DNA of 47,548 bases from the NCBI GenBank assembly GCA_047620505.1, contig JBLHKS010000032.1, forward strand, positions 1 through 47,548. Direction: 5' to 3'. The notes beneath the pieces were generated by a model. The model worked only from the letters and a program-made list of their open reading frames with translations. It did no database searches and was not told the DNA's origin. Every line of letters starts with the position of its first letter. Position 1 is the first letter of the stretch. Origin of the DNA: JBLHKS01 sp047620505. GTDB taxonomy: Bacteria > Verrucomicrobiota > Verrucomicrobiia > Verrucomicrobiales > DEV007. Made by a program: the position numbers and the translations under genes. Shown here one piece after another: positions 25,466 to 35,000 of this stretch.

Positions 25466-26179
25466 TCAGAGCCGCCAAGCACCCTTTTTTGCCTTCCTGG
25501 CCATGCGCTCAAGGTCTTCAAGATCGGCCTCGAACCCACGCTCTGATCGCCCATCCGGCGTCGACGCGCCGCCCGTGTGAATTCGCGCCAAACCTTCACG
25601 AACCAACAGCTCGCAGAGGAAAATTTTCTCGCTCCGCGCATCCGGATCATCGATTTCGACAAATCCGTGAAAACGTTCGCCGCCGTAGACGCGTTCCCAA
25701 TCCGTGTAGACCTTGAAAGAGCCGTCGCGGAGCAACGCGGCGACAAAACCTTTGGCTTTTTGGCCGAGCTGAATGGTTTGCTCAACGCTCAAGCCGCCAA
25801 AATCCTTGGCCTGATCTTTGACCCGATTTCGCTGGTCTTCGTGGCGGTCGCTGTAGTATTTTTCGGCGCAATCGGCAAAGTAGAGCCGGAGTTCGAACTC
25901 GCGTTCGCCGTGTCGAACAAAGAAGCTGTCTCCGTCGTTGTTGCGATGATCGACCATTCGGCAACCCAGCAGCTGCTCGTAGCCGTTGACAGACTTGGCG
26001 CTAGTGGAGGGGCTCGGCGCGCCGCTTTTTGGCTTAGATTTTTCCCCACCGGAATCCCCGCTCTCATTTTCGAGGTCGGTGAAATGATTGAAGATGGCGA
26101 TGAAAGCGATCAGTGAGATGAAGATGGCGATGAAAGCGATCAGTGAGAAACCCAGCGCGCTGGCGACCTTTTTTTGCAT
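25466..26179 (-). CDS. Membrane-anchored thermonuclease (SNase-like) family protein
   Basis: 237 aa from the ATG at 26179. The longer open frame (to 26443) overlaps the divergent dapL gene antisense and its extra residues look non-coding. An N-terminal anchor made of a duplicated decapeptide (SLIAFIAIF twice, residues 12-30) is followed by a Ser/Pro/Lys linker. Next is a staphylococcal-nuclease-like OB fold: DGDSFFVRHGEREFELRLYFADCAE (metal Asp and first Arg), then DWERVYGGERFHGFVEI and LVREGLARIHTGG. A calcium-dependent extracytoplasmic nuclease is the family expectation; activity is unproven. A near-palindrome (25967-25978) codes for YEQLLG at the start of the fold. Confidence 0.82.
   Translation of the reverse strand: MQKKVASALGFSLIAFIAIFISLIAFIAIFNHFTDLENESGDSGGEKSKPKSGAPSPSTSAKSVNGYEQLLGCRMVDHRNNDGDSFFVRHGEREFELRLYFADCAEKYYSDRHEDQRNRVKDQAKDFGGLSVEQTIQLGQKAKGFVAALLRDGSFKVYTDWERVYGGERFHGFVEIDDPDARSEKIFLCELLVREGLARIHTGGASTPDGRSERGFEADLEDLERMARKAKKGAWRL
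26090..26149. repeat. Two-copy 30-bp tandem duplication in the membrane anchor
   Basis: Units 26090-26119 and 26120-26149 are identical apart from the last base. The duplication is in frame and doubles a 10-residue hydrophobic block, making a membrane span of about 20 residues from a half-length one. Confidence 0.9.
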
Positions 26180-26266
26180 GACCGAACGGAGCGCGTTCAG
26201 GCCAGCTTCGCAAGCCCGTCGCATCCGCTTGACATCGGCTCGCTCGGGTACCTTTTCTCCGCCGTC
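26180..26266. promoter_or_regulatory. Divergent start region, thermonuclease and dapL
   Basis: 87 bp separate the two start codons. A TTGACA hexamer (26229-26234) points towards dapL, but no good -10 box follows at 16-18 bp, so no promoter is asserted beyond location. Confidence 0.3.
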
Positions 26267-27502
26267 ATGGCCCGTATCAACGACAATTATCTCAAGCTCA
26301 AAGCCGGTTATCTTTTTCCGGAAATCGCCCGTCGCGTCAACGCCTTCGTCGACGCCAATCCGGAGGCTGCGAAACGCCTGATTAAATGCGGGATCGGCGA
26401 TGTGACCGAGCCGCTTCCCGATGCCTGCCGCCAAGCGATGCACGACGCTGTCGACGAACAGGGAAATCGCGAAACCTTCAAAGGCTACGGACCAGAGCAG
26501 GGCTACGCGTTTTTGCGCGAGGCGATCGCCGACAACGCCTACGCCGGCCTCGATGTCAGTGCCGATGAGATTTTCGTGTCCGATGGCTCGAAATGCGACA
26601 GCGGAAACATTCTCGACATTTTTGGTCCCGGAAACAAAATCGCGATCACGGACCCGGTTTACCCGGTTTACGTCGATACGAACGTGATGGCTGGCAACAC
26701 CGGCGACGGCGACGAGTCCGGCGCTTACGAGGGCCTGGTCTACATGCCGTGTAACGCGGAAAACAATTTCGTCCCTGCGATTCCGGAGGAAAAAGTCGAT
26801 CTTATCTATCTTTGTTACCCGAATAATCCGACCGGCGCGACCGCGACTCGCGAGCAGCTCAAGGCTTGGGTCGACTACGCGAACGCGAACGGCTCGATCA
26901 TTCTTTATGATGCCGCCTACGAGGCGTTCGTCACCGATTCCGACGTCCCGCGCTCGATTTTTGAGATCGAAGGTGCCAGCAGCTGCTCGATCGAGTTTCG
27001 CAGTTTTTCGAAAAACGGCGGCTTCACCGGAACGCGTTGCGCTTACACCGTGATTCCGAAAGAACTAACCGGAACCACGGCTGATGGCTCAAAGCAGTCG
27101 ATCCATTCGCTTTGGTCACGGCGGCACAGCACGAAATTCAACGGCGCGAGCTACATCATTCAAAAAGGTGCCGCTGCGGTGTTTTCCGAAGAAGGAAAGA
27201 AGCAGGTCAGCGCTTTGATCGAGCATTACATGGGCAACGCCGCGATTCTGCGCGACGCGGCTCTAGAAGTTGGCCTGGAAGTTTTCGGCGGTGTCAACGC
27301 GCCCTACATCTGGGTGAAATGCCCGGAAGGAACCGATAGCTGGGGCATGTTCGATCGCATGTTGAACGTCGTGAACGTCGTCGTCACGCCAGGAGCTGGA
27401 TTCGGCGCTGCGGGCGAGGGGTTTTTCCGGATTTCGGCTTTCAACTCGCGCTCAAACGCCGAGGAAGTCTGCCGCCGAATCAAAGAGGATATCAAACTTT
27501 GA
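26267..27502 (+). CDS. dapL: LL-diaminopimelate aminotransferase
   Basis: PLP enzyme that converts tetrahydrodipicolinate directly to LL-diaminopimelate, bypassing the succinyl/acetyl branches, for lysine and peptidoglycan. DapL is known from plants, Chlamydiae and Verrucomicrobiota. The start MARINDNYLKLKAGYLFPEIARR is the family N-terminus, so ATG at 26267 replaces the longer frame from 26174. It is 411 aa, as expected. Motifs: CGIGDVTEPLP, FKGYGPEQGY, SDGSKCDSGNI, DPVYPVYVDTNVMAG, CYPNNPTG, the PLP lysine K249 in SFSKNGGFTGTR, and the terminal RISAFNSR. The near-palindrome at 26977-26988 is read as ASSCS, the only use of that frame. Confidence 0.95.
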   Translation: MARINDNYLKLKAGYLFPEIARRVNAFVDANPEAAKRLIKCGIGDVTEPLPDACRQAMHDAVDEQGNRETFKGYGPEQGYAFLREAIADNAYAGLDVSADEIFVSDGSKCDSGNILDIFGPGNKIAITDPVYPVYVDTNVMAGNTGDGDESGAYEGLVYMPCNAENNFVPAIPEEKVDLIYLCYPNNPTGATATREQLKAWVDYANANGSIILYDAAYEAFVTDSDVPRSIFEIEGASSCSIEFRSFSKNGGFTGTRCAYTVIPKELTGTTADGSKQSIHSLWSRRHSTKFNGASYIIQKGAAAVFSEEGKKQVSALIEHYMGNAAILRDAALEVGLEVFGGVNAPYIWVKCPEGTDSWGMFDRMLNVVNVVVTPGAGFGAAGEGFFRISAFNSRSNAEEVCRRIKEDIKL

Positions 27503-27653
27503 TTCGAAGCTGGACGGGCTCCAGCTAACCCGAAAATTGATCGAACGAGCAGCGCTGCCGGCGCTGAGCTGCAGATTTGTGTCGTTTGTGCTTGCCTCAA
27601 TTGTCTGATTCCCACCAAGCTCGGGCTCAGTCTAACGCAAAACACACGCACCC

Positions 27654-28762
27654 ATGTTTGATTCCCCTATTTTTGACGTCGCGATCGGCCTCGGGCTGAT
27701 TTTTCTCATCCTGAGCTTAATCGTTACCTCGATTACTCAAGTCATCAGCGAGGCGCTCTCGATCAAATCCGCCCAGCTCAAGAAATCGATTGCCAACCTG
27801 CTCGGCGAGACCCTCGCTTCGGTAAAAAAGGGCGAAACTCCGAAGTTGGTCACAGAATTCTACGACTCCCCTTTTGTCTCCCATTTCCGGAAGCCAGGCG
27901 CCAAAGGCAAGAGCGCCGAACCTGCGAAAATTGATTCCGGCAGTTTTATCCCGGCGCTGGAGCATGCGATCGAGAAGAAGTTCAAGATCGATAATTTACC
28001 TCAGCTGCTCGACCTCGCGGTGAAGGTGAAATCGAAGACCTCGGACGCAGCTGAGGCCGTCAAAAAGATCGAAGAAACCCGGCAGATCAAGCCTTCCTCG
28101 CAACCGATATCGGCATAACGCTGACCTCTTACTATCAGCGCGCGCAACGCGAAGTGGAAAGCGGAATCACCGAGGCAAAGAGCGCGACCGTCCGTTTCGA
28201 GCAACACATCGAAGACTGGTACAACTCGGCGACCGACAAAGCCCGGTCTTGGTATCGGACGCACATGCGTAAAATCAGTTTCGCCGTGGCTGCGATCGTT
28301 GTTCTGCTTTTCAACGCGGACACGCTTCGCATCGCGAGCTCAATCTGGAACAGCGACGACAAAGCCGCAATCATCTCCGCAATGGCGGACAATTACGCGG
28401 AATCCACCACCATCAGCGCTCCGCCTGCATCTGGGGATCCGACCAACAGCGGGGCCAACGAGCCTGCCGCCGACGAAGCCGATCAATCCACCGTCGATCA
28501 ATTGGAGGGGCAGCTCGAAACTTTCAACGCAGTGATCGAAGAGGGCGACCTACCAATCGGCTGGCACATCGAATCGGCTGAGGCGTTTTTCTTTAAAGGT
28601 CAGATGACTTTCGAAAACCTCCGTTGGCGCGTCGTGATGTCCGCCTTGGTTGGCTGGCTGGTTACGACGTTTGCGCTCTCGTTAGGCGCTCCATTCTGGG
28701 CCGACACGTTGAAGCGCGTTGTCCTAATTCGTGAGACCGTAAAGCAGACCGAAAAGGACTGA
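27654..28762 (+). pseudogene. Frameshifted membrane-protein gene of unknown function
   Basis: Two frames together make one protein. The first (27654-28118) starts MFDSPIFDVAIGLGLIFLILSLIVTSITQVISEAL with a membrane helix and charged body, and fails after KKIEETRQIKPSS. The second frame is open from before 28080 and reads ADQAFLATDIGITLTSYYQ, then FEQHIEDWYNSATDKARSWYR, a second helix (about HMRKISFAVAAIVVLLF) and a third with ALSLGAPFWADTLKRVV. Adding one base in the CCC run at 28078-28080 would join them into about 369 aa. The pieces match in order a family of unnamed membrane proteins I recall with this helix pattern. It could be a true mutation or a base-calling error. The GTG at 28154 is not a credible separate start. 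Confidence 0.72.
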
Positions 28763-28795
28763 CTGCGCGCAAGTCAGCCGGCCCAACGCACAAAA

Positions 28796-28825
28796 AAACC
28801 GGGCCAGCAGCTGCTGACCCGGTTT
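28796..28825. terminator. Bidirectional terminator built on the iterated palindrome
   Basis: AAACCGGG (28796-28803) and CCCGGTTT (28818-28825) flank CAGCAGCTGCTG (28805-28816), with one mismatched pair (C28804/A28817). The whole element is a nearly perfect inverted repeat with an A-run on its left and T's on its right. It lies between two convergent genes (ends 28762 and 28856), so it can terminate both. Confidence 0.65.
28804..28817. repeat. Iterated palindrome inside a terminator stem
   Basis: Core at 28805-28816, non-coding, embedded in the hairpin 28796-28825. Confidence 0.9.
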
Positions 28826-28855
28826 CGAATAAATTTCAGTCGATCGACTCTGGGA

Positions 28856-29320
28856 TTACTGCTCCGCAGGCAGTTCGTTCGGCTTCGGATCGCCGGCCCA
28901 ATCGCCGAAATCCGCGCCAGCTTTAATCCAAGCGGCGAAAAGACCCTTCTGCTCGTCCGTCCACTGCGGAGCTTTGTCTTCCGGCGGCATGTGCTCGTCG
29001 TCTTCCAGCTCAAGCAAGGTGCGGGTGTAAAAAGAGCTGTCGTCCGGCTTGCCTGGGGCGAGCACCGGGCGGACTTCGCCGTCTTCCTCAGCGCCCTTCA
29101 GGAGTGCCTCTTTATTCGTGACGACAAGGCCAGCTTTCGGGCGGCGGAGACGACCTCGCTCGTCCTCATAAGCAGGGCGGTGGCACTTTTTGCAGCTTTC
29201 TTCGATCAGCGGATAAATCTGCTTTTCGAAATCGATTTTTTCGTCCTGCGCGGTTGCCGAACCGGTCGCGAAGAGCGCGCCAACGGCGGCCAGGGCCAGG
29301 GAGTAACGGATGGAATGCAT
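28856..29320 (-). CDS. Small exported c-type cytochrome (planctomycete type)
   Basis: 154 aa with a signal peptide (1-25, ending SATAQ). The heme motif C43-KK-C46-H47 follows in the order DFEKQIYPLIEESCKKCHRPAYEDERGRLRRPKAG, typical of the PSC/PSCyt1 cytochrome domain of Planctomycetes and Verrucomicrobiota. The axial Met is probably in EDDEHMPPEDK, followed by a terminal helix with LFAAWIKAGA. A single heme is expected in the periplasm. It stands alone, convergent with the frameshifted gene and divergent from the protease gene. Confidence 0.87.
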   Translation of the reverse strand: MHSIRYSLALAAVGALFATGSATAQDEKIDFEKQIYPLIEESCKKCHRPAYEDERGRLRRPKAGLVVTNKEALLKGAEEDGEVRPVLAPGKPDDSSFYTRTLLELEDDEHMPPEDKAPQWTDEQKGLFAAWIKAGADFGDWAGDPKPNELPAEQ

Positions 29321-29460
29321 CGTAATTTGTTTGGTGTTTGGAGTTGTTGTTCTGGAAAAATCCCTACGGGTTTGGCCCGCTAGTCTAGGAACTTCGACGC
29401 CTCGCGCAACCCGTTATTCGAGACATGCGAATTCATTCGAAGTGTGCCAGGTTCCGCGCC

Positions 29461-32067
29461 ATGAATTTGCGCTGGCTCTCTTTTCACACCCTTTTTCTGC
29501 TTCTTCTAATCGCTTTCGTCGGCCCAGCAGCTGCTGCCGACGATAAAAAGGAGGATGAAAATAAAAAGGAGGATGAAAAAAAAGTGCATCCGGTCACGAA
29601 GGCAAAAAACGCTCTTCGCGAGAAATTCCAGGAAATCCGCAAGGCCAGCGAAAAACAGGAAGGCCTTTTCGAGCTTTATCAGGACAAGCGCGATGGAAAA
29701 GTTTACCTCGCGATTAAGCCAGGTCAGCTGGACCGCGAATTCATCCATTTCGCCTACACGAACAATGGAATCGTCGCTGCGAGCCATTTCCGCGGCTACT
29801 TCGAGGACGCAAAAATCTTCACGCTTCGCAAGCGCTTCGATGAAATCGATTTCGTCGTCGAAAACCATTCTTTTTACTACGACCCTGACAATGCGCTCAG
29901 CCGAGCGTCGAACGCGAACGTTAGCCCGGCAGTCGTCGCCACGGCGAAAATCGTGGCCGAAGAGCACACGACGAAAACGATGCTGATCGAAGCCGACGGC
30001 GTGTTCCTGAAGGAGATTTTCCGCCAGATCAAGCCCTCTGAAAAGAAGGGCAGCAGCAGCGACAAATGGAAAATTGGAACGCTGTCAGGCGAGCGGACTC
30101 GATTCGTTAGCCTGGAGAATTATTCGAAGAACACGGCGCTGACTGTCGATTACGTTTTCGAAAATCTGCATCCCGGAGCCTGGCCTGAAGAAGCCGACGT
30201 GACCGACGCGCGCTTTGTCAGCATCGAAGTTCAGCACACGTTGATCGAGCTTGAGGATTCGACTTACCAGCCGCGATTCGACGATCCACGAGTCGGCTAT
30301 TTCATGACCCAGGTCACGGACATGACCTCAAAAAGCAACACGCCGTATCGAGATCTGATTCATCGCTGGCACCTCGAGGCGAAGGATCCGAACGCCAAGG
30401 GATTGCTCGAACCGAAGCAACCGATCGTCTGGTGGATCGAAAACAGCACCCCGGTTGAGCTGCGCGAAACGATTCGTGAAGCCGTGTTAGGCTGGAACGT
30501 CGCGTTCGAAACCGCTGGCTGGAAAAACGCGGTTGAATGCAAAATTCAACCTGACGACGCCGACTGGGACGCAGGCGACATCCGCTACAACGTTTTGCGC
30601 TGGAGTTCGTCGCCGGACGTCCCGTTTGGCGGCTACGGCCCGAGCTTCGTCAATCCGCGCACCGGTCAGATCATCGCGGCTGACATCCAGCTCGAATACA
30701 AATTCCTAACGAATCGCGTCCGCTATCGCAAAATCTTCCAAGAGCCCGGCGATGAGGGATTTGACCCATTTCAACGCGCTCGCGCCAAGTTCACCTGCGC
30801 CTTCAACGATCACCTTCACCAGAATAATCTCTTCGGCCGCGTTGCCCTGAAAATGAGCGGGCTTGGTCCCTTTGAGATGGACGATCTCATGAAGCAGGCG
30901 CTTACCGCCCTCATTCTTCACGAAGTCGGGCACACGTTAGGGCTCGGTCACAACTTCATCGCCAGCACCTTTCACGACTCGAAAGCGATTCACGACAAAG
31001 CAGCGACCGAAGTGGGCTTGACCGCCTCGGTCATGGATTATTCGCCGATCAACGCAGCCGCTGTCGATGGAGAGCAGGGACTCTGGTATGATAATAAGCC
31101 TGGGCCGTATGATCATTGGGCGATCGATTTCGGCTACTCGCGCGCGGCGACTGACGTCGAAGCCGAGACCACTCGCCTCGATACAATTCTCGTCCGCTCG
31201 ACCGAACCGGGCCTCGCTTACGCCAACGACGCTGACGACATGCGCTCAGCCGGCAAAGCGATCGATCCTCGCGCAATGATCGGCGACATGTCGGCGGACC
31301 CGCTCGCCTACGCGGCTCAGCGGCTCGACCTCTCGCGCAAGTTGCTCCAGCAGCTGCTGGAAAAATCGCCGGAAGACGGACGCAGTTTCCAGACGATCAC
31401 CGACCATCGATCCACCTTGATCTACAGTTATCGCAGCCAGCTGGATGTGATTTCGCGCCAAATCGGCGGAGTCCACATCGACCGCGCGATCGTCGGCCAG
31501 AAAGGCGGCACGCAGCCGCTCACACCGGTCGAGCTGAAAACGCAGCAACAGGCGATGACCATGCTCAACAAATACGCGTTCGCCCCGGATGCATTCGGGC
31601 TCGATCCAAAGTTGCTCGCTCACTTGCAGACGCAGCGCCGCGGTTGGGATTTCGAATCCGCAGGCGAGGACCCCAAAATCCTCGCTGAGATTCTCGGGGC
31701 CCAAAATTCCGTGCTAAACCACGTGCTGCATCAGAATACGGTTACCCGAATTCTAAACACCGAGCTTTACGGAAATCAATTTTCCCTAACGGACGTCTTT
31801 GGATCTTTGACCGAATCAATCTTCGCTGTCGGTGCCGAGTTTGAGGCCGATCCAGGAGTGATCCGTCAGGGCCTCCAACGCAGCTACGTCGATCGGCTGA
31901 TCAAAATCGCCGGTCTTCAAGCGGCTTCATCCTATCCACAAGCGGCTCAAGCTGGAGCTTTCTACCAGATCGAAGCGCTGGAAGCCAAGCTAAGCCAATC
32001 GCAAAACGCGCACCTCCGACACCTCGCCTGGGTGATGCGCAAAGCGCTGAATATCGAGGGCAAATAA
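29461..32067 (+). CDS. Secreted zinc metalloprotease, DUF5117/DUF4953 type
   Basis: 868 aa from the ATG at 29461, which gives a clean signal peptide (MNLRWLSFHTLFLLLLIAFVGPAAA); the frame also opens upstream at 29425. A Lys/Glu repeat follows (18-bp tandem duplication, 29543-29578). The middle has ELYQDKRDGKVYLAIKPGQLDREFI and GYFMTQVTDMTSKSNTPYRDLIHRWHLE, typical of the DUF5117 part. The catalytic domain has the metzincin site HEVGHTLGLGH (487-497) and a Met-turn SVMDYSP (Met525). Such proteins are large exported zinc peptidases of unknown substrate. The motif at 29524-29537 encodes the AAA of the signal-peptidase site. Confidence 0.88.
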   Translation: MNLRWLSFHTLFLLLLIAFVGPAAAADDKKEDENKKEDEKKVHPVTKAKNALREKFQEIRKASEKQEGLFELYQDKRDGKVYLAIKPGQLDREFIHFAYTNNGIVAASHFRGYFEDAKIFTLRKRFDEIDFVVENHSFYYDPDNALSRASNANVSPAVVATAKIVAEEHTTKTMLIEADGVFLKEIFRQIKPSEKKGSSSDKWKIGTLSGERTRFVSLENYSKNTALTVDYVFENLHPGAWPEEADVTDARFVSIEVQHTLIELEDSTYQPRFDDPRVGYFMTQVTDMTSKSNTPYRDLIHRWHLEAKDPNAKGLLEPKQPIVWWIENSTPVELRETIREAVLGWNVAFETAGWKNAVECKIQPDDADWDAGDIRYNVLRWSSSPDVPFGGYGPSFVNPRTGQIIAADIQLEYKFLTNRVRYRKIFQEPGDEGFDPFQRARAKFTCAFNDHLHQNNLFGRVALKMSGLGPFEMDDLMKQALTALILHEVGHTLGLGHNFIASTFHDSKAIHDKAATEVGLTASVMDYSPINAAAVDGEQGLWYDNKPGPYDHWAIDFGYSRAATDVEAETTRLDTILVRSTEPGLAYANDADDMRSAGKAIDPRAMIGDMSADPLAYAAQRLDLSRKLLQQLLEKSPEDGRSFQTITDHRSTLIYSYRSQLDVISRQIGGVHIDRAIVGQKGGTQPLTPVELKTQQQAMTMLNKYAFAPDAFGLDPKLLAHLQTQRRGWDFESAGEDPKILAEILGAQNSVLNHVLHQNTVTRILNTELYGNQFSLTDVFGSLTESIFAVGAEFEADPGVIRQGLQRSYVDRLIKIAGLQAASSYPQAAQAGAFYQIEALEAKLSQSQNAHLRHLAWVMRKALNIEGK
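29524..29537. repeat. Iterated palindrome, copy at a signal-peptide cleavage site
   Basis: Core at 29525-29536. Read as PAAAA, the signal-peptidase recognition region of the metalloprotease. Confidence 0.9.
29543..29578. repeat. 18-bp tandem duplication in metalloprotease gene
   Basis: Two identical 18-bp units (29543-29560, 29561-29578) encode a doubled KKEDE stretch right after the signal peptide. Probably replication slippage in a low-complexity linker. Confidence 0.85.
31347..31360. repeat. Iterated palindrome CCAGCAGCTGCTGG, second copy in metalloprotease gene
   Basis: Exact 14-bp form. Read as LQQLLEK in a helix of the C-terminal part. Confidence 0.9.
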
Positions 32068-32099
32068 TACGTTAGCGGCGTGCTTTTCGCAACTGGCCC

Positions 32100-35000
32100 A
32101 TGCCCTCCGACCAATCCATTTCAGGGTATTTTGTTATCCTTTCCGCAATTCTGGCGACGTCCGTTTTTGCAAAGCCGATCGACGAACCGATCCAGCAGCT
32201 GCTGAGCCAGTACTGCCTCGATTGCCACGACGCCGAATCGCAAAAGGGAGATCTCGATCTGGAGCGATTCACGTCGATTGCGGAGATCGCGAAAGACTCC
32301 GCAGTCTGGGAACACGTCCTTCAGCAAATCGAAGATGGCGAGATGCCACCGAAGAAGAAGCCGCAATTCACGGCTGAGGAACGCGAGCAGTTCAAAGCGT
32401 GGGTTCAGCAGACGCTCAACAGCATCGCGCTGGCTAACGCGGGCGATCCGGGGCCCGTCGTGCTCCGGCGGTTGTCGAACATGGAATTCACCTACACCAT
32501 TCGCGATTTGACCGGCGTCGAGGCGCTCGATCCGGCGCGGGAGTTTCCGATCGATGGCGCGGCGGGCGAAGGATTTACAAACGTGGGTTCGGCGCTGGTG
32601 ATGTCGCCGGCTTTGCTAACGAAGTATCTCGATGCAGCGAAGGAAGTCGCGAGTCATGCGGTGATTTTGCCTGATCGAATTGAGTTTTCACCGAGCGCAC
32701 ATCGAGCCGATTGGACGCAGGAAAAACTGGCCGCGATCCGGGCGATCTACTCGCGATTTGCGGCGACGGATGGAAGCGCGATTCCGCTGGAGCGGTATCT
32801 TCGGGCGATCCTGACCGGCGATTCAGATGGGCTAAGCCAAAAGTATCTGGCGATGCTCAAAAATTCGCTGGAGAGCGACGAACCATCGGCCTTGCTCGAC
32901 CCGCTTCGCAAGCGGATGCACGAAGCTAAGCCGGAGGACGCGACCGCGATCGCAAAGGAGATTTCGGCATGGCAAAACGGGCTCTGGCACTTCGCCAAAA
33001 TCGGCCACATCGGCAAACGCGACGGGCCGCCGAGTTGGCAAATTCCTGTTAGTCCGGTCGTGACTTCGCAGTTGTTTCAGCTGGATTTGGCGGAGTCGGA
33101 ATCGGACCCGGTATTGTATCTCGCGGCCGGAGACGCGGGCGACGGACCGGAGGGCGATGCGGTGATCTGGAAAAACGCGGTGTTGACGCGGCCTGACGAA
33201 AAACCGATCCCGCTAAGCCAACTCAAGGCGCTGAACGAAGCGGTGATCGCGCTCCAGGATCGGGAGCTGAAGCGAACCGGCGCTTATCTCGAAAGTGCGG
33301 CAAAAGGCGAAACCGTTGAGGGCCTCGACCCAGCGATTTCAGCGGCTTGGACGGAAATGTTGCGGCTCGGCGGCACGTCGCTGATTCCAACCGGACATCT
33401 TGTCGGCGACAAGGAAAACGTCGCCGGTTATGCGTTTGTCAGGGGCCTCGGACCGGACCTTCCCATCGTTTTAGTGAATCAATCCGATGGTCCGGTGGAC
33501 ATCGGCACGCTGACTGTGCCGGCTCGCGGATTAACCGTGCATCCGACTCCGACTGAAGCTTGCATCGTGGTCTGGAAAAGTCCGGTTTCGAGTGAAATGA
33601 GCATTAAGGGCAGCGTCGCGGATGGGGACAACAAATGCGGGAACGGCGCGGTCTGGACACTGGAGATTGTGAACGCGTCAGGGCCAAGAAAGCTAGTTGG
33701 CGGGCCGTTCGCGAATGGTGCCGGTGGCGAGTTTACTTCAGAGGAAAAGATCGCGATTCAGGCCGGCGATTTGGTCAGGCTGACTGTTGGTTCGCATCAG
33801 AAAAATCACACGTGCGACACCACCGCGGTGAACCTGACGTTGACCGAAATCGGCGGCAAGCAACGGGTTTGGGACCTCGCTGGCGACGTCGTCGATCGGC
33901 TTGGCAAAGCGGGAAATCCGATGGCGGATACGCTTGGGAATGAAGCGGTTTGGCACTTTTGTAAATCCGGCGATGCCGGGGCCGGGAACGAGTTTGTGAT
34001 TCCGGCGGACTCGGCGCTTGGGCGATGGAAATCGGCAGTCAAGGCCAACGCGGACAACCCGGATTCCGAGGCGGTGAAGTTGGCGTTGCTCGCTCCTGAA
34101 TCCGATGCTGACAGAGCGGTTGCGGAAGAAATTCGACGCTGGCGCGGACCATTTCGTTGGATCGACAAGATTCCGGCTATCGGAAGTCTGGCTACTTCCG
34201 ATACAGAGATCGAGCAGGTGGCCCCTTCCGTTTTGGAGTTCGCGATTCCCGCCGAATTGATCGCCAAAGGGGCTAAGTTTACCGCGACCGTCGAGTTGCA
34301 TCCCGACAGCGGCGCAAAAAGCAGCGTCCAAGCTTTCGCGACCCTGACAAAGCCTCAAATTCCGGTCCCGCTGAGCCCCGGAACGATCCAAGCCGCAGGC
34401 CCGGGCAGCGGAGGAAGCTGGACTGCCGGAACGCCGCCCGTGGTTTCGACGCGCCCGATTCTGGTGCACGAAGGCAGCGATGCGCAACGCCAATTCGCAG
34501 ACGACGTGGCCGAGTTTCAGGCCCTGTTTCCCGCCGCGCTCAGCTACAGAAAAATCGTGCCGGTCGACGAAGTCGTGACCCTGACATTGCGCTATCGGGA
34601 AGACGACCATCTCGTTCGGCTGATGTTGAATGACGCTGAGGCGGCCGATTTGGATCGGCTTTGGGACGAGATGCGTTTCGTCAGTCGGCAGCCGTTGCAG
34701 CAGCTCGACGCCTTTAATCAGCTCTGGCAATACGCGACGCAGGACGCGGATCCAAGCGCGTTCGAACCGATGCGCAAGCCGATCAATCAAGCAGCCACTT
34801 CGTTCGAAAAGCGGCTGATCGACGTGCAGCCGGAGCAGGTCGCGGCGGTGTTGGAATTCGCCGAGCGCGCTTGGCGTCGACCGTTGACGGAAAATGACCG
34901 AGCTGAGCTTCTGGCGTTGTACAACGATTTGCGTATTCAGGAGTTGGATCACGAATCGGCAGTTCGGCAGCTGCTGACGCGGATTCTCGTCGCTCCGGCG

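Noticed and set aside
26180..26443. N-terminal extension of the thermonuclease gene
   Set aside because: It overlaps dapL antisense; the hydrophobic anchor starts directly at the ATG at 26179.
27654..28118. Programmed -1 ribosomal frameshift in the membrane-protein gene
   Set aside because: The shift point has no X-XXY-YYZ slippery heptamer and no evident downstream pseudoknot; a point deletion or base-calling error is simpler.
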